Assembly (NCBI GenBank): GCA_023434025.1
Contig: JAEYTL010000031.1
Location: forward strand, 62,001 to 126,000
Length of the DNA: 64,000 nucleotides
DNA from: Bacteroidota bacterium
GTDB taxonomy: Bacteria > Bacteroidota > Bacteroidia > Flavobacteriales > Flavobacteriaceae
Direction of reading: 5' to 3'
The notes under the pieces were generated by a model. That model was not told the origin of the DNA and made no database searches. It saw only the letters and a list, made by a program, of their open reading frames with translations. Positions 1 through 9,400 of this stretch are shown here, piece by piece. Within the stretch, counting starts at the first letter, position 1; each line of letters starts with the position of its first letter. A program made the position numbers and the translations under genes.

Positions 1-1
1 A

Positions 2-535
2 GGCGACGTTTCTGCTTACATTCCAACCAACGTAATTTCGATTACAGACGGTCAGATTTTCCTGGAGTCAGATTTGTTCAACTCAGGGGTTCGTCCGGCA
101 ATTAACGTTGGTATTTCGGTATCTCGTGTTGGGGGTAATGCTCAGATTAAATCCATGAAAAAAGTATCCGGTACCTTAAAATTAGATCAGGCTCAATTCC
201 GTGAATTGGAAGCATTTGCTAAATTCGGTTCCGACCTTGATGCCGCTACCTTAAACGTAATTGAAAAAGGAAGAAGGAACGTTGAAATTTTGAAGCAAGC
301 CGTAAACGATCCGTATAAAGTGGAAGACCAGGTTGCAATTATTTATGCCGGAACAAAGAACTTATTGAGAAATGTTCCTGTTCAAAAAGTAAAAGAATTT
401 GAAAGAGATTATATTGAATACCTGAACAATAAGCATAAAGATACTTTAAATGCATTAAAAGCCGGTAAATTCTCAGACGAGTTAACCGATGTTCTGGAAA
501 ATGCAGCAAAAGAAGTTTCAGCAAAATATAACTAA
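2..535 (+). CDS. atpA: F1 ATP synthase subunit alpha, C-terminal part (5' truncated by window)
   Basis: The reading frame is open from base 2 to the TAA at 533-535 and encodes the last 177 residues of the alpha subunit. The ATPase alpha/beta signature PAINVGISVS is followed by RVGG, where the Arg is the expected arginine finger. The rest is the helical C-terminal domain. In the F1 head, alpha carries non-catalytic nucleotide sites and alternates with beta. The true start lies outside the window; an in-frame TTG at 74 is internal and not a start. atpG follows after 75 bases, the usual alpha-gamma order of the atp operon. The identification is firm. Confidence 0.97.
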   Translation, partial: GDVSAYIPTNVISITDGQIFLESDLFNSGVRPAINVGISVSRVGGNAQIKSMKKVSGTLKLDQAQFRELEAFAKFGSDLDAATLNVIEKGRRNVEILKQAVNDPYKVEDQVAIIYAGTKNLLRNVPVQKVKEFERDYIEYLNNKHKDTLNALKAGKFSDELTDVLENAAKEVSAKYN

Positions 536-546
536 TTATAGTATTA

Positions 547-590
547 AGTATTAAGTACAAAGCATCAAGACGGTCTTTGTACTTAATACT
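547..590. repeat. Perfect 16-bp inverted repeat (hairpin) between atpA and atpG
   Basis: The arms at 547-562 and 575-590 are exact reverse complements around a 12-base loop. The left arm begins AGTATTAAG. There is no T-tract after the stem, so it is not a classical terminator. It could be an mRNA-stability or processing element, or a copy of a dispersed intergenic repeat. Confidence 0.7.
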
Positions 591-610
591 AAAGTCTTAA
601 TACAAAATAG

Positions 611-1468
611 ATGGCAAATTTAAAGGAAATCCGTAATCGAATCACTTCCGTTCAGTCGACGATGCAAATCACTTCTGCAATGAAGATGGTTTCTGCCGCA
701 AAGTTGAAAAAAGCACAAGATGCCATTACAGCGATGCGACCTTATGCCGAAAAATTGACCGAAATCCTGCAAAGTCTGAGTGCTTCTATGGAAGGCGAAA
801 TAGGCGGTGCTTTCACAAGCCAACGCGAAGTTAAAAAAGTATTAATAGTAGCCATCACCTCCAACAGAGGTTTGTGCGGTGCTTTTAATACCAACGTAAT
901 TAAACAGGTAAAAGTGTTAACCGATGCTTATGCCGGAAAACAAGTAGATGTTTTTGCTATCGGTAAAAAAGGAAATGATGTGTTGCGGAAAACGGGTTCG
1001 GTTATTGACAATAAAAGTGATGTTTTTGACCACTTAACGTTTGATCACGTTGCCGCTATTTCGGATATTCTGATTCAGCAATTCATCTCCGGAGAGTATG
1101 ATAAAATTGAGTTGGTGTACAATCAGTTTAAAAATGCAGCGACGCAAATTGTTCAAACAGAACAGTTTTTGCCTTTAGCTCCGGTTGTTGGCACAGCAAC
1201 AGTTAGTTCCGATTATATTTTTGAACCATCCAAAGAAGAAATTGTATTGACACTGATTCCAAAATCATTGAAAACACAATTGTACAAAGCTATTCGAGAT
1301 TCATTTGCTTCGGAACACGGTGCCCGTATGACCGCTATGCACAAAGCAACCGATAATGCAACAGCGTTGAGAAACCAATTGAAATTAACCTACAACAAAG
1401 CCCGTCAGGCAGCTATTACCAACGAAATCCTTGAAATTGTTGGTGGGGCAGAAGCGTTGAAGAGCTAA
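611..1468 (+). CDS. atpG: F1 ATP synthase subunit gamma
   Basis: This 285-residue protein is the central rotor stalk of F1, coupling c-ring rotation to catalysis in the alpha3beta3 head. The N-terminal helix (MANLKEIRNRI, then TSAMKMVSAAKLKKAQ) and the C-terminal helix (EHGARMTAMHKATDNA, then NEILEIVGGAEAL) are the two conserved coiled-coil strands of the family. The length is normal. The ATG at 611 starts exactly at the conserved MANLKEI. It follows atpA in the same operon and is followed by a strong terminator, so it appears to be the last gene of this atp transcript. Confidence 0.98.
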   Translation: MANLKEIRNRITSVQSTMQITSAMKMVSAAKLKKAQDAITAMRPYAEKLTEILQSLSASMEGEIGGAFTSQREVKKVLIVAITSNRGLCGAFNTNVIKQVKVLTDAYAGKQVDVFAIGKKGNDVLRKTGSVIDNKSDVFDHLTFDHVAAISDILIQQFISGEYDKIELVYNQFKNAATQIVQTEQFLPLAPVVGTATVSSDYIFEPSKEEIVLTLIPKSLKTQLYKAIRDSFASEHGARMTAMHKATDNATALRNQLKLTYNKARQAAITNEILEIVGGAEALKS

Positions 1469-1516
1469 TAAAAAATAAATTTTATTCGATTTGAACCGGA
1501 TAAAAACTGATTGAAC

Positions 1517-1544
1517 AAAGTCACGTGAATAACGTGACTTTTTT
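1517..1544 (+). terminator. Rho-independent terminator after atpG
   Basis: A perfect 10-bp stem (1517-1526 with 1532-1541, core GTCACGT/ACGTGAC) and a 5-base loop run into a T-tract ending at 1544. It lies 48 bases after the atpG stop and closes the atp operon. Confidence 0.88.
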
Positions 1545-1550
1545 ATTTCA

Positions 1551-1558
1551 TATCTTTG
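1551..1558 (+). promoter_or_regulatory. Bacteroidota -7 promoter element (TATCTTTG) for the S9 peptidase gene
   Basis: TATCTTTG matches the TAnnTTTG -7 consensus and lies 19 bases before the ATG at 1578, just after the atp terminator. No clear TTG -33 box is seen at the expected spacing. Confidence 0.55.
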
Positions 1559-1577
1559 AGAAGCTAATTTTTTAAAG

Positions 1578-3917
1578 ATGAAATACTACATTGCTTTTTT
1601 CGTTTTTTTTCTGATTCAAACAATTTTTTCTCAAACACTTTCCCTGTCTGAAATCATGAAAGGTGATGCGTTCATTGGTCATCAACCTGAAAATCATCGT
1701 TGGGCAGTAGACGGCTCAGTTGTTTATTTTGATTGGAATCCGAAAAATGAAATAGGAAATAGCACTTATTTTTGGAAAAAAGGAATGAAATCGCCCGAAT
1801 TACTTCAAAAGGATATTCTCTTTACCGAAGAAAAATTTGAAAACCAAAAGCAGTTTAATGAAGTTTATTATACTCAAAACGGGAACTTGTTTTCCTATGA
1901 TAAAAAATCAAAAACACACAAAAAAGTAATTATTACATCCGGACGAATTTCAAATGTGCATCGAAGTAACCATCCGAAACGGATTTTCTTTGAACAGAAC
2001 AGCAACATTTTTCAATTGAATCTGAATGATTTTTCCATGATCCAACTTACCAATTTCAAACAGGGCAAAGAAACGGAAAAGAAGGAAAAGGATAATTTTC
2101 TGATCAGTCAGCAAAAAGAACTCTTTCAGTTTGTTAACGATCAGGAAGCTCAAAAGGAATGGAATAAATCTAAATCGGTATCAGAAGTAAAAGTACTTCC
2201 AAAAGAATTTTTTTACGATAAAGTTTCCATGGAGCAACTTTCGCCTTCGCCAAACGGAAAGTTTATCACGTTCAGGCAATCAGAATACCCGGCTTCTAAT
2301 CCAACTAAAGTAGAGCAGTTTATTACCGCCGATGGATACACTAAAAACAACAATGCCCGTTCTAAAGTATCAACAGCCAATTTCAGCAAGCATAAATTGG
2401 GCATATTTAATGTTGAAAAAGATTCGGTTTATTTTGTTTCTTTCTCCAGGCTGAACGGCATTTCAGAATTCCCCCAATATTATCAAGAATATGATAATTT
2501 AAAAGATAAAGAAAAAACAGAAAAAGGGATTGTGATGCAGAATCCGATTTATAATGACGAGGGAAGTTTAGCTGTTTTAGAAATCAGAAGCCAGGACAAC
2601 AAAGACCGCTGGATTGTACAGTTAGATTTGAAGTCCGGAACCATTACAGAACTCGATCATCAACACGATGAAGCCTGGATAGACGGACCAGGCATACCGG
2701 GTTATACTTTTGGGCGTGGTACGTTGGGGTTTTTAAAAGATAATCAAACCATTTATTTTCAGTCGGAAACCAGCGGTTATTCTCATTTGTATGTGATGAA
2801 TCTGAAAACGAGGCAAAAAAAGCAGCTTACCCAAGGCAATTGGGAAGTTCGCAATGTCAAACTTTCCAACGACGGCAAATCATTTTATATCACCACCAAC
2901 ACAACACATCCGGGCAACCGTGAATTGTATAAACTGGAGATTGCTTCGCAAAAAATGATTCCGATTCTCACCCAAGACGGAGCTCATGAAGTGGAAATAT
3001 CACCCGATGAAAAAACCTTACTGGTTCGTTATTCTTATAAAAACAAACCATGGGAATTGTACATAGCCGAGAACAAACCCAACACAACATTGCAGCAGAT
3101 TACTTTTTCAACGACTAAAACGTTTAACAAGTATCCGTGGAAGTCGCCTGAAGTTTTGACATTTAAAGCCAAAGACGGAGCCAATGTTTACGCCCGTATT
3201 TACGAGCCAAAACCGGAAAATAAAAACAAGGCAGCCATCATCTTTGTACACGGAGCAGGCTATTTACAAAACGCTCACAATTTTTGGAGCAGTTATCACC
3301 GTGAATATATGTTTCACCATTTGCTGACCGATTTGGGTTACACGGTTCTGGACATCGATTACCGCGGGAGTGATGGATATGGACGAAACGTTCGAACCGG
3401 AATTTACCGTCACATGGGCGGATTGGATTTGTCAGATCATTTAGACGGAAAACAATGGTTAGTTTCTCAAAAAGGAATTGACGCTGACCGGATTGGCATC
3501 TATGGCGGCTCCTACGGCGGTTTTATCACACTCATGGCATTACTCACGCAACCGGGAGAGTTTAGGGCAGGAGCTGCGTTGCGATCGGTGACCGATTGGG
3601 CTCATTACAACCATGGTTATACCGGAAATATTTTAAACTTTCCGGAAACAGATCCCAAAGCTTATCAAAAAAGTTCTCCCATATATTTTGCCGATAAATT
3701 ACAAGACAAATTGCTGATGCTGCACGGCATGGTAGACAGCAATGTGCAATTTCAAGACGTTGTTCGCTTATCGCAACGGTTCATCGAATTAGGAAAAAAA
3801 GACTGGGATTTGGCCGTTTATCCGGTAGAATCGCACGGATTTAAAGAAACCTATTCGTGGGTAGATGAATACACGCGAATTTTGAATTTATTTAATGAAA
3901 CGTTATTAAAAGATTAA
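1578..3917 (+). CDS. Secreted S9 family serine peptidase (prolyl oligopeptidase/DPP IV-like)
   Basis: The 779-residue exported peptidase begins with a Sec signal peptide (about residues 1-19, ending IFSQ). A beta-propeller-like region with WD40/PD40-type repeats spans about 200-520, and a C-terminal alpha/beta-hydrolase domain about 525-779. The catalytic triad is visible as Ser645 in GGSYGG, Asp720 in MVDSN and His753 in ESHGF. Members cleave oligopeptides, often after proline, in the periplasm or outside the cell. It forms its own transcription unit between the atp terminator and the GNAT gene. The exact S9 subfamily (DPP IV versus acylaminoacyl-peptidase-like) cannot be settled by eye. Confidence 0.9.
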   Translation: MKYYIAFFVFFLIQTIFSQTLSLSEIMKGDAFIGHQPENHRWAVDGSVVYFDWNPKNEIGNSTYFWKKGMKSPELLQKDILFTEEKFENQKQFNEVYYTQNGNLFSYDKKSKTHKKVIITSGRISNVHRSNHPKRIFFEQNSNIFQLNLNDFSMIQLTNFKQGKETEKKEKDNFLISQQKELFQFVNDQEAQKEWNKSKSVSEVKVLPKEFFYDKVSMEQLSPSPNGKFITFRQSEYPASNPTKVEQFITADGYTKNNNARSKVSTANFSKHKLGIFNVEKDSVYFVSFSRLNGISEFPQYYQEYDNLKDKEKTEKGIVMQNPIYNDEGSLAVLEIRSQDNKDRWIVQLDLKSGTITELDHQHDEAWIDGPGIPGYTFGRGTLGFLKDNQTIYFQSETSGYSHLYVMNLKTRQKKQLTQGNWEVRNVKLSNDGKSFYITTNTTHPGNRELYKLEIASQKMIPILTQDGAHEVEISPDEKTLLVRYSYKNKPWELYIAENKPNTTLQQITFSTTKTFNKYPWKSPEVLTFKAKDGANVYARIYEPKPENKNKAAIIFVHGAGYLQNAHNFWSSYHREYMFHHLLTDLGYTVLDIDYRGSDGYGRNVRTGIYRHMGGLDLSDHLDGKQWLVSQKGIDADRIGIYGGSYGGFITLMALLTQPGEFRAGAALRSVTDWAHYNHGYTGNILNFPETDPKAYQKSSPIYFADKLQDKLLMLHGMVDSNVQFQDVVRLSQRFIELGKKDWDLAVYPVESHGFKETYSWVDEYTRILNLFNETLLKD

Positions 3918-3921
3918 ATGT

Positions 3922-3968
3922 TTGCCGCTGATTCTCAGATTACTATTTTTATTTTAAAATCAGCGGCA
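3922..3968. repeat. Intergenic hairpin of the CCGCTGATT family
   Basis: An 11-bp perfect stem (TGCCGCTGATT at 3923-3933 with its complement at 3958-3968) encloses a 24-base AT-rich loop. Related hairpins occur at about 6381-6425 and 25751-25778. It may also serve as the end of the S9 peptidase transcript, but no T-tract follows. Confidence 0.6.
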
Positions 3969-3998
3969 TTAACAAAAAGAAATGAAAAATAATAATTT

Positions 3999-4025
3999 GG
4001 GTTAATTCGTGTAATTCGTGGCTAA
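3999..4025. repeat. Dispersed intergenic repeat word (TTCGTG family)
   Basis: The stretch contains TAATTCGTG twice in tandem and ends GTGGCTAA. The same vocabulary recurs near 42278-42322 and in the inverted repeat at 54751-54900. It is non-coding and sits just before the GNAT gene. Confidence 0.45.
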
Positions 4026-4039
4026 AAATAAGAAGCAAA

Positions 4040-4465
4040 ATGCAACTAAAAGAACTCTCAACCAAAGCCGAAATGCTTGAACAATTGCCGTTAATTCAGC
4101 AGTTATATCCCGATTTTACCGAACAAATTTACAGTGATTTGTTAGACGAAATGCTTTCCAACAAATACCAGCAACTAGTCGCTTTTGAAAATAAAACAGC
4201 CGTAGGTCTTTCCGGTTTTTGGGTGGGAACCAAATTGTGGTGCGGGAAATATTTAGAATTGGATAATGTGATTGTCCATCCCCTTCATCGTTCCAAAGGA
4301 GTGGGTAAGTTACTTACGGAATACCTAAACCAAAAAGCAGTTGATTTAGGTTGTAAAGTTGTGGCTTTGGATGCATACACCAATAATTTTCCGGCCCATA
4401 AGTTTTATTACAACCACGGATTTGTGCCGAAAGGGTTTCATTTTGTAAAGTTTTTGAAGGAATAA
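4040..4465 (+). CDS. GNAT family N-acetyltransferase
   Basis: The 141-residue protein shows a single GNAT fold. The acetyl-CoA pyrophosphate-binding motif R84-SKGVGK (R/QxxGxG/A) follows the beta4 strand LDNVIVHP, and the C-terminal strand region contains NFPAHKFYYNHGF, the usual motif B. It should transfer an acetyl group from acetyl-CoA to a small molecule or protein amine; the substrate cannot be read from sequence. Its TAA overlaps the ATG of the next gene by one base, so the two are probably co-translated. Confidence 0.9.
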   Translation: MQLKELSTKAEMLEQLPLIQQLYPDFTEQIYSDLLDEMLSNKYQQLVAFENKTAVGLSGFWVGTKLWCGKYLELDNVIVHPLHRSKGVGKLLTEYLNQKAVDLGCKVVALDAYTNNFPAHKFYYNHGFVPKGFHFVKFLKE

Positions 4466-4887
4466 TGATGAAAAAAGGTCTAATCATACTATCTCTTTTT
4501 ATGATAAGCTGTGCTTCCAATGAAGCCTTCCAAACCAGATTTCCTGTTCCGGTTTCGGACTATTTTTACCAAATAAAAGGAAATCAAAATCACTTTACAA
4601 TTGTATTTAAAGAAGCTGTTCCTCAAGAAATCGAACTGAAGCGACTCTATTTCAGAAACCAAACAGGAGAAATCAAATGGATTACTGATCAAACAGCAAC
4701 GGCTATTTTTATCAAACCGGATTTTATGCTCGATGTAAATCCTGAAAAGGAATATGGAAATCAGCCGCCGATCAAACAAAAACAACGTTTTCAATTAAAT
4801 GCTACCGAAGCTGTTATAGAATTTGCCGAAAAGGGCAAAATAAAACACTACAAATTCACCAATGTACCGGAAAAGTCAAATAAATAG
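4465..4887 (+). CDS. Small conserved lipoprotein of unknown function
   Basis: The 140-residue product begins with a lipoprotein signal peptide. The hydrophobic stretch GLIILSLFM is followed by a lipobox-like ISC, so the mature protein would start at Cys16 and be lipid-anchored in the envelope. No catalytic motif is recognised. The remainder is predicted beta-rich and contains LKRLYFRNQTGEIKW. Two adjacent ATGs (4465 and 4468) are possible starts. The first overlaps the GNAT stop by one base, which suggests translational coupling. Function is unknown. Confidence 0.8.
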   Translation: MMKKGLIILSLFMISCASNEAFQTRFPVPVSDYFYQIKGNQNHFTIVFKEAVPQEIELKRLYFRNQTGEIKWITDQTATAIFIKPDFMLDVNPEKEYGNQPPIKQKQRFQLNATEAVIEFAEKGKIKHYKFTNVPEKSNK

Positions 4888-4888
4888 T

Positions 4889-4896
4889 TAATTTTG
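4889..4896 (+). promoter_or_regulatory. -7 promoter element (TAATTTTG) for the flippase gene
   Basis: TAATTTTG followed by GC fits TAnnTTTG. It lies 28 bases before the TTG start codon at 4925, overlapping the end of the preceding lipoprotein gene. Confidence 0.5.
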
Positions 4897-4924
4897 CCTG
4901 ATTGCACCATAAACATATAATTCA

Positions 4925-6376
4925 TTGGGACTCTACAAATCACTTTTTAAACAAACGGCTATTTATGGGTTGGCTACCGTGCTGCCCAGAATATTCAGCT
5001 TTTTGTTGGTTCCGCTTTACACCAAAATGCTAGAGGCGGGAGCGTACGGTGAAGTCTCTATTATTTTTTCCTGGTTAGTGGTATTCAATGTTATTTTAGC
5101 TTATGGAATGGAAACTTCTTTTTTCCGGTTCTATCATACCTACGACGATAAACGGGCAGTTATCGGCACCTCAACTATTTCTGTTTTTTGGACAACAATA
5201 GTGTTTTTGATTGGTTCGCTTTTGTTCCGGAATACACTGGCCAGCCTTTCCGGAATTGATGCGGAATATATCACCTACACCATTTGGATTTTGGTGCTGG
5301 ATGCGTTAGTGATTATCCCGTTTTCTAAACTAAGGGCTTATCAGCGACCGATTGTCTATGCCGTAATAAAAATCGGAAATGTAGCGGTTAATTTAGGGTT
5401 GAACCTTTTTTTCCTGGTTTATCTGCCTCAAATAGCGGTATCTCATCCGGATAGTTTTTTAGCCAGTTTATATGTAGAGAACTTTCAGATCGGCTATATT
5501 TTTGTAGCGAACATCATTGCGAGTTTACTCACGTTAATTGTTCTTTCTCCGAACTACTTTCATATTCAATGGTATTTTGACACGAAATTATGGAAACAGA
5601 TGCTCCGGTATGGTTTTCCGATTCTGATTGCCGGATTGGCGTTTGCCATCAACGAACATTTTGATAAAATCTTACTCGAAATATTTCGCATCCCGAAAGC
5701 CGAAATCGGGGCTTATTCTGCCTGCTATAAAATAGGACTGTTCATGGTGCTGTTCAGAACGGCTTATACGTTGGGTATTGAACCTTTTTTCTTTAGTTAT
5801 GCTGCTAACGAAAATGCTCCGCAAACCTACGCAGATATTACTAAATATTTTGTGATTTTCGGATCCTTAATTTCATTGCTTGTGATTGTTTTTGCCGATA
5901 TTTTAAAGTTGTTTTTAATTCCGAACGAAACGTATTGGTCAGCCATGAAAGTGGTTCCGTTGATTGTATTGGCCAATTTCTTTTTGGGAATTTATACCAA
6001 TTTATCCGTCTGGTATAAACTGACCGACCGGACCAAAATAGGAGCTTATATTTCCATCGTTGGAGCCATAGTAACACTTGCTTTAAACATTATGCTAATT
6101 GACAAATTAAGTTACATGGGTTCGGCCATTGCCACCATTGCCGCTTATGGAACGATGATGACCATTTCCTATTATTTAGGCAATCGCCACTATCCGATCC
6201 CGTATGATAAAAATAAAATCGGCAGTTATTTAGGTCTTTCTGTTTTCTTTTCTTTCGTCTATTTTTACGCTTTCAGGGAAAACTATTTTGTAGGGACAGG
6301 ACTGTTGCTTCTTTATCTTTATTTTATTTACAGAAATGAAAAAAAGATACTGTTACGTGTTTTAAAAAGAAAGTAA
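4925..6376 (+). CDS. Wzx-type oligosaccharide flippase / polysaccharide biosynthesis protein
   Basis: The 483-residue polytopic membrane protein has about 12-14 hydrophobic segments and the MATE/MurJ-like N-terminus LFKQTAIYGLATVLPRIFSF. Such proteins flip undecaprenyl-linked glycans or lipid-linked sugars across the inner membrane. An in-frame stop at 4910-4912 excludes a farther upstream start, and no ATG precedes the conserved region, so the start is the TTG at 4925. No glycosyltransferase genes are adjacent. The gene converges on the ATPase gene at 6450. Confidence 0.87.
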   Translation: MGLYKSLFKQTAIYGLATVLPRIFSFLLVPLYTKMLEAGAYGEVSIIFSWLVVFNVILAYGMETSFFRFYHTYDDKRAVIGTSTISVFWTTIVFLIGSLLFRNTLASLSGIDAEYITYTIWILVLDALVIIPFSKLRAYQRPIVYAVIKIGNVAVNLGLNLFFLVYLPQIAVSHPDSFLASLYVENFQIGYIFVANIIASLLTLIVLSPNYFHIQWYFDTKLWKQMLRYGFPILIAGLAFAINEHFDKILLEIFRIPKAEIGAYSACYKIGLFMVLFRTAYTLGIEPFFFSYAANENAPQTYADITKYFVIFGSLISLLVIVFADILKLFLIPNETYWSAMKVVPLIVLANFFLGIYTNLSVWYKLTDRTKIGAYISIVGAIVTLALNIMLIDKLSYMGSAIATIAAYGTMMTISYYLGNRHYPIPYDKNKIGSYLGLSVFFSFVYFYAFRENYFVGTGLLLLYLYFIYRNEKKILLRVLKRK

Positions 6377-6380
6377 AAAC

Positions 6381-6431
6381 CCCGCTGATGCAAACTGATT
6401 TTATTTCTCATATTTATCAGCAAGGCTTTTT
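6381..6431. terminator. Hairpin between convergent genes, terminator-like on the plus strand
   Basis: CCGCTGAT near 6382-6389 pairs with ATCAGC at 6416-6421 (then AAGG) and is followed by CTTTTT. It ends the flippase transcript and resembles the CCGCTGATT hairpin repeats at 3922 and 25751, so a repeat copy may have been reused as a terminator. Confidence 0.45.
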
Positions 6432-6449
6432 AAATTTATCCGTTTGTGT

Positions 6450-9400
6450 TTATTTTTTCAGTACATCCTTAATTCCGCTCAAACCATCCGAAAACTCGGA
6501 GAGTAATGCAATTACTTGTGCCATTCGGTCATCGCCACCTACCCCTTTTAAAAGTTTGTTTTTCACAAAAGTGGCTTTAATCTCTTCCCAGCGTTTTTGC
6601 TCTTCTTTGGTTTGAATTTGCATTAATTCTTTTAGCTTTAGTAAGTTGGCTTCTGCTCCGTTGGTGAGGGTTTGTGATTCGTTTTGATAATGATTTAATA
6701 GAATGCTTTCAACTTCTTTTTCGGTTAAAATAGGCTGAATTTTTGAGACCAATTTATTCATATCCCTATATGATCCTTGCAATTTAAATGAAGGTTCATT
6801 ACGATAATCATCAGACATGGCCGCTGATCTGATGTAGAGAGCATTGGCTTTTAAAACCGTTTCACGTACCTGAATAATCTTTGACAGTACCTGTCTAAAA
6901 TCTTCAATTTCCTGCGAAGAAAAATTACCTTCTAAATCGATGTTCGTCTCTTTTTGCTTGATTGCGTCATACAGCTTGTATAAATTTTGATAGGATGGTT
7001 GTGTCAAACGAACCATGTATTCGTTAGACATCAGGGCATTTTCTATCAGACTCAGGTCGAATAAATCACCTCTTGATCCGGAAATATCGCCCAGGTTATA
7101 CGTGTCTGCTCGGTTGGCCAACATGTCCGGGATTTGGAATTTGTCGCCACTTTCAGTATAAGGATTTCCGGCCATCACCAGACAAAAACGTTTGGAACGC
7201 AAATCATACGTTTTGGCTTCGCCGTTGTAGATTCCTTCAATTTTTCGCTGACCATCAGCCAAAGAGATAAATTTTTGTAAAAATTCCGGATTACAGTGCT
7301 GAATATCATCTAAATATAACATTACATTGTCGCCCATTTCAAAAGCAAGATTCAGTTTTTCCAACTCTTGTCGGGCTCCGGCATTTTTGGCTTCGCTAGG
7401 ATCGGTAGAGGTAATTTCATGTCCTATAGACGGACCGTTTATTTTCATAAAAACCAATCCCATCCGGTCGGCCAGGTATTCCATTAAAGTGGTTTTTCCG
7501 TAACCCGGAGGCGAAACCAACAGTAACATTCCCATTCGGTCGGTTCGCTTGGTGTCGCCCAAAGCACCGATTTGCTTGGCTAAATTGGCTCCGATTAACG
7601 GAAAATAAACATCGTTGATCAGCTTGTTTCGAATAAACGAAGTGAGTACCTGACTGGCAAAAGTATGCAGCTTTAAATCTTTCTTCTTTTGTTCAACCCA
7701 CTGCTTTTTCAGTTGTTGTAAACTTAAAAAAGCAGGTTTTATTTTGGAATGAAAATAATCTAATCGACCCGAAAATTCATAATAATCCAACGTATAAGTA
7801 AGATTGCTTTCAATAGATTTTAATCCGTTTATTTCAACCGATGAATTACTGTTTACAATTTGTTTTTTATGATAATTCTGTGTCAACACAAAAGCTGCAA
7901 TTTCTTCAATAAAACCTTGCGAAAGTGTAGTTCTTTCTTCAATAAAAAATGTTTTTAACGCATTTTCAACAATGTCATAACAAGCCGAAGGATAAGGGTA
8001 TAAATCTTTTACCTGATTGATAAAAACCACATCTTTTCCTTTTTCTTTCAAACTTTTAAAAAAACGCTCATAAGCATCGGCAGCCGTTTTTGAAATTGAA
8101 AAAGCCGAACGATTTTCTTTCTTCAGATATACCGCGGCACGATAGGACGAAACAAAATCGAAACCATCAAAGGAATCATTAAATGCCTCAATTTTTTCTG
8201 ACAGACGTCTGTTTAAATACTTGAACTGTTCGGCATTTGAAAAAGTTTCTTTCAGCAAACTAACGGCACTAAACTGCTTTTCATAAAAGGTTTTGTCTTC
8301 TTCGTTCAGAAAAAACCAAAAAAGCTGAGCCAAAGCCCTTTCAGAAGGGGTATATTTTAAAACACCTAATTCATTGTTAATCTGTTGCAAATGTTGCAAA
8401 AGCACTAAGGCATCAATATCGTGAACACCTTTTACCAGGCCTTCACCAAAATGTGCTGCCATAAATTCCTGCATTCGTTGCACATTAACTGATTCCGGAA
8501 CAATATTCTCTTGTTCCAGAAAAACCTCCCAGGCCATGTATTCAAACCGTTTTACAGTTTGATTTTCAGACACAAATTCTTGATTCCAGACTTCTTTATA
8601 TTGTTCAATTTCTTCAAATTCAACCGGTTGATAAAAATTTGTTCCGGTTAAGTGATAGAAATACTGTTGGTCTTTTAAAACCAGAGTCAAGTCTAGTTTT
8701 TGCCTGTTTACGGCAAATTTATAATCGCCAAAAGCAATAACGGCATCACCATCTTCATAAATTTCATGTTTGTCTTTTAGTTTTCTAACCGCTTCTTGCT
8801 GTGCTGTTTTTAGTAATGTATTGACTTCTTCTGATTTGTTGCTGTCGTTTAAATCTTTTAATTGAGTGGCAAGATCCCGTACTTTTTCAACCATTAAGTC
8901 CGAAGCAAAATAACCGTTTATTTCAGTTTCGGTTTCAAACGAAGCCGCTTTGTTTTTTACCCCTTTCAAAATGCGTTCTGCCGATTGAAACAACATGGTG
9001 GTGCGTTTGTTTTTGGCTTCGGTCAGCTGAACGCTTTTGTTTTGAAAATGACCGTAAACCTCCTCACGTTTGATACCGATTTGCTGAATAAAATCGTCAA
9101 AATCAACAAACTTAGCTTCCATTTCTTCTAATTGAATGGATAATTTATTGAGAAAATCATCGCATTTTTCAGCCGTGTTGGCCAGTTCTAAAAAGTTGAT
9201 TACGGTTTGATCAAAAAGAGTAATTTGGGCTTTAAAATCAGCCGAAAGCTCTTTTCCTGAGATTTCTCTTTTCTTATTGTTAAGTTCAATCCGCTGTTGG
9301 TTGATTTGTGCAAAAAGCAGCGAAATATTCTCGATAATCTGAGTGGAATGTGAAGCGTCTTCAATCTTTAAATTATTGACAATATCAACTAATAATTCCA

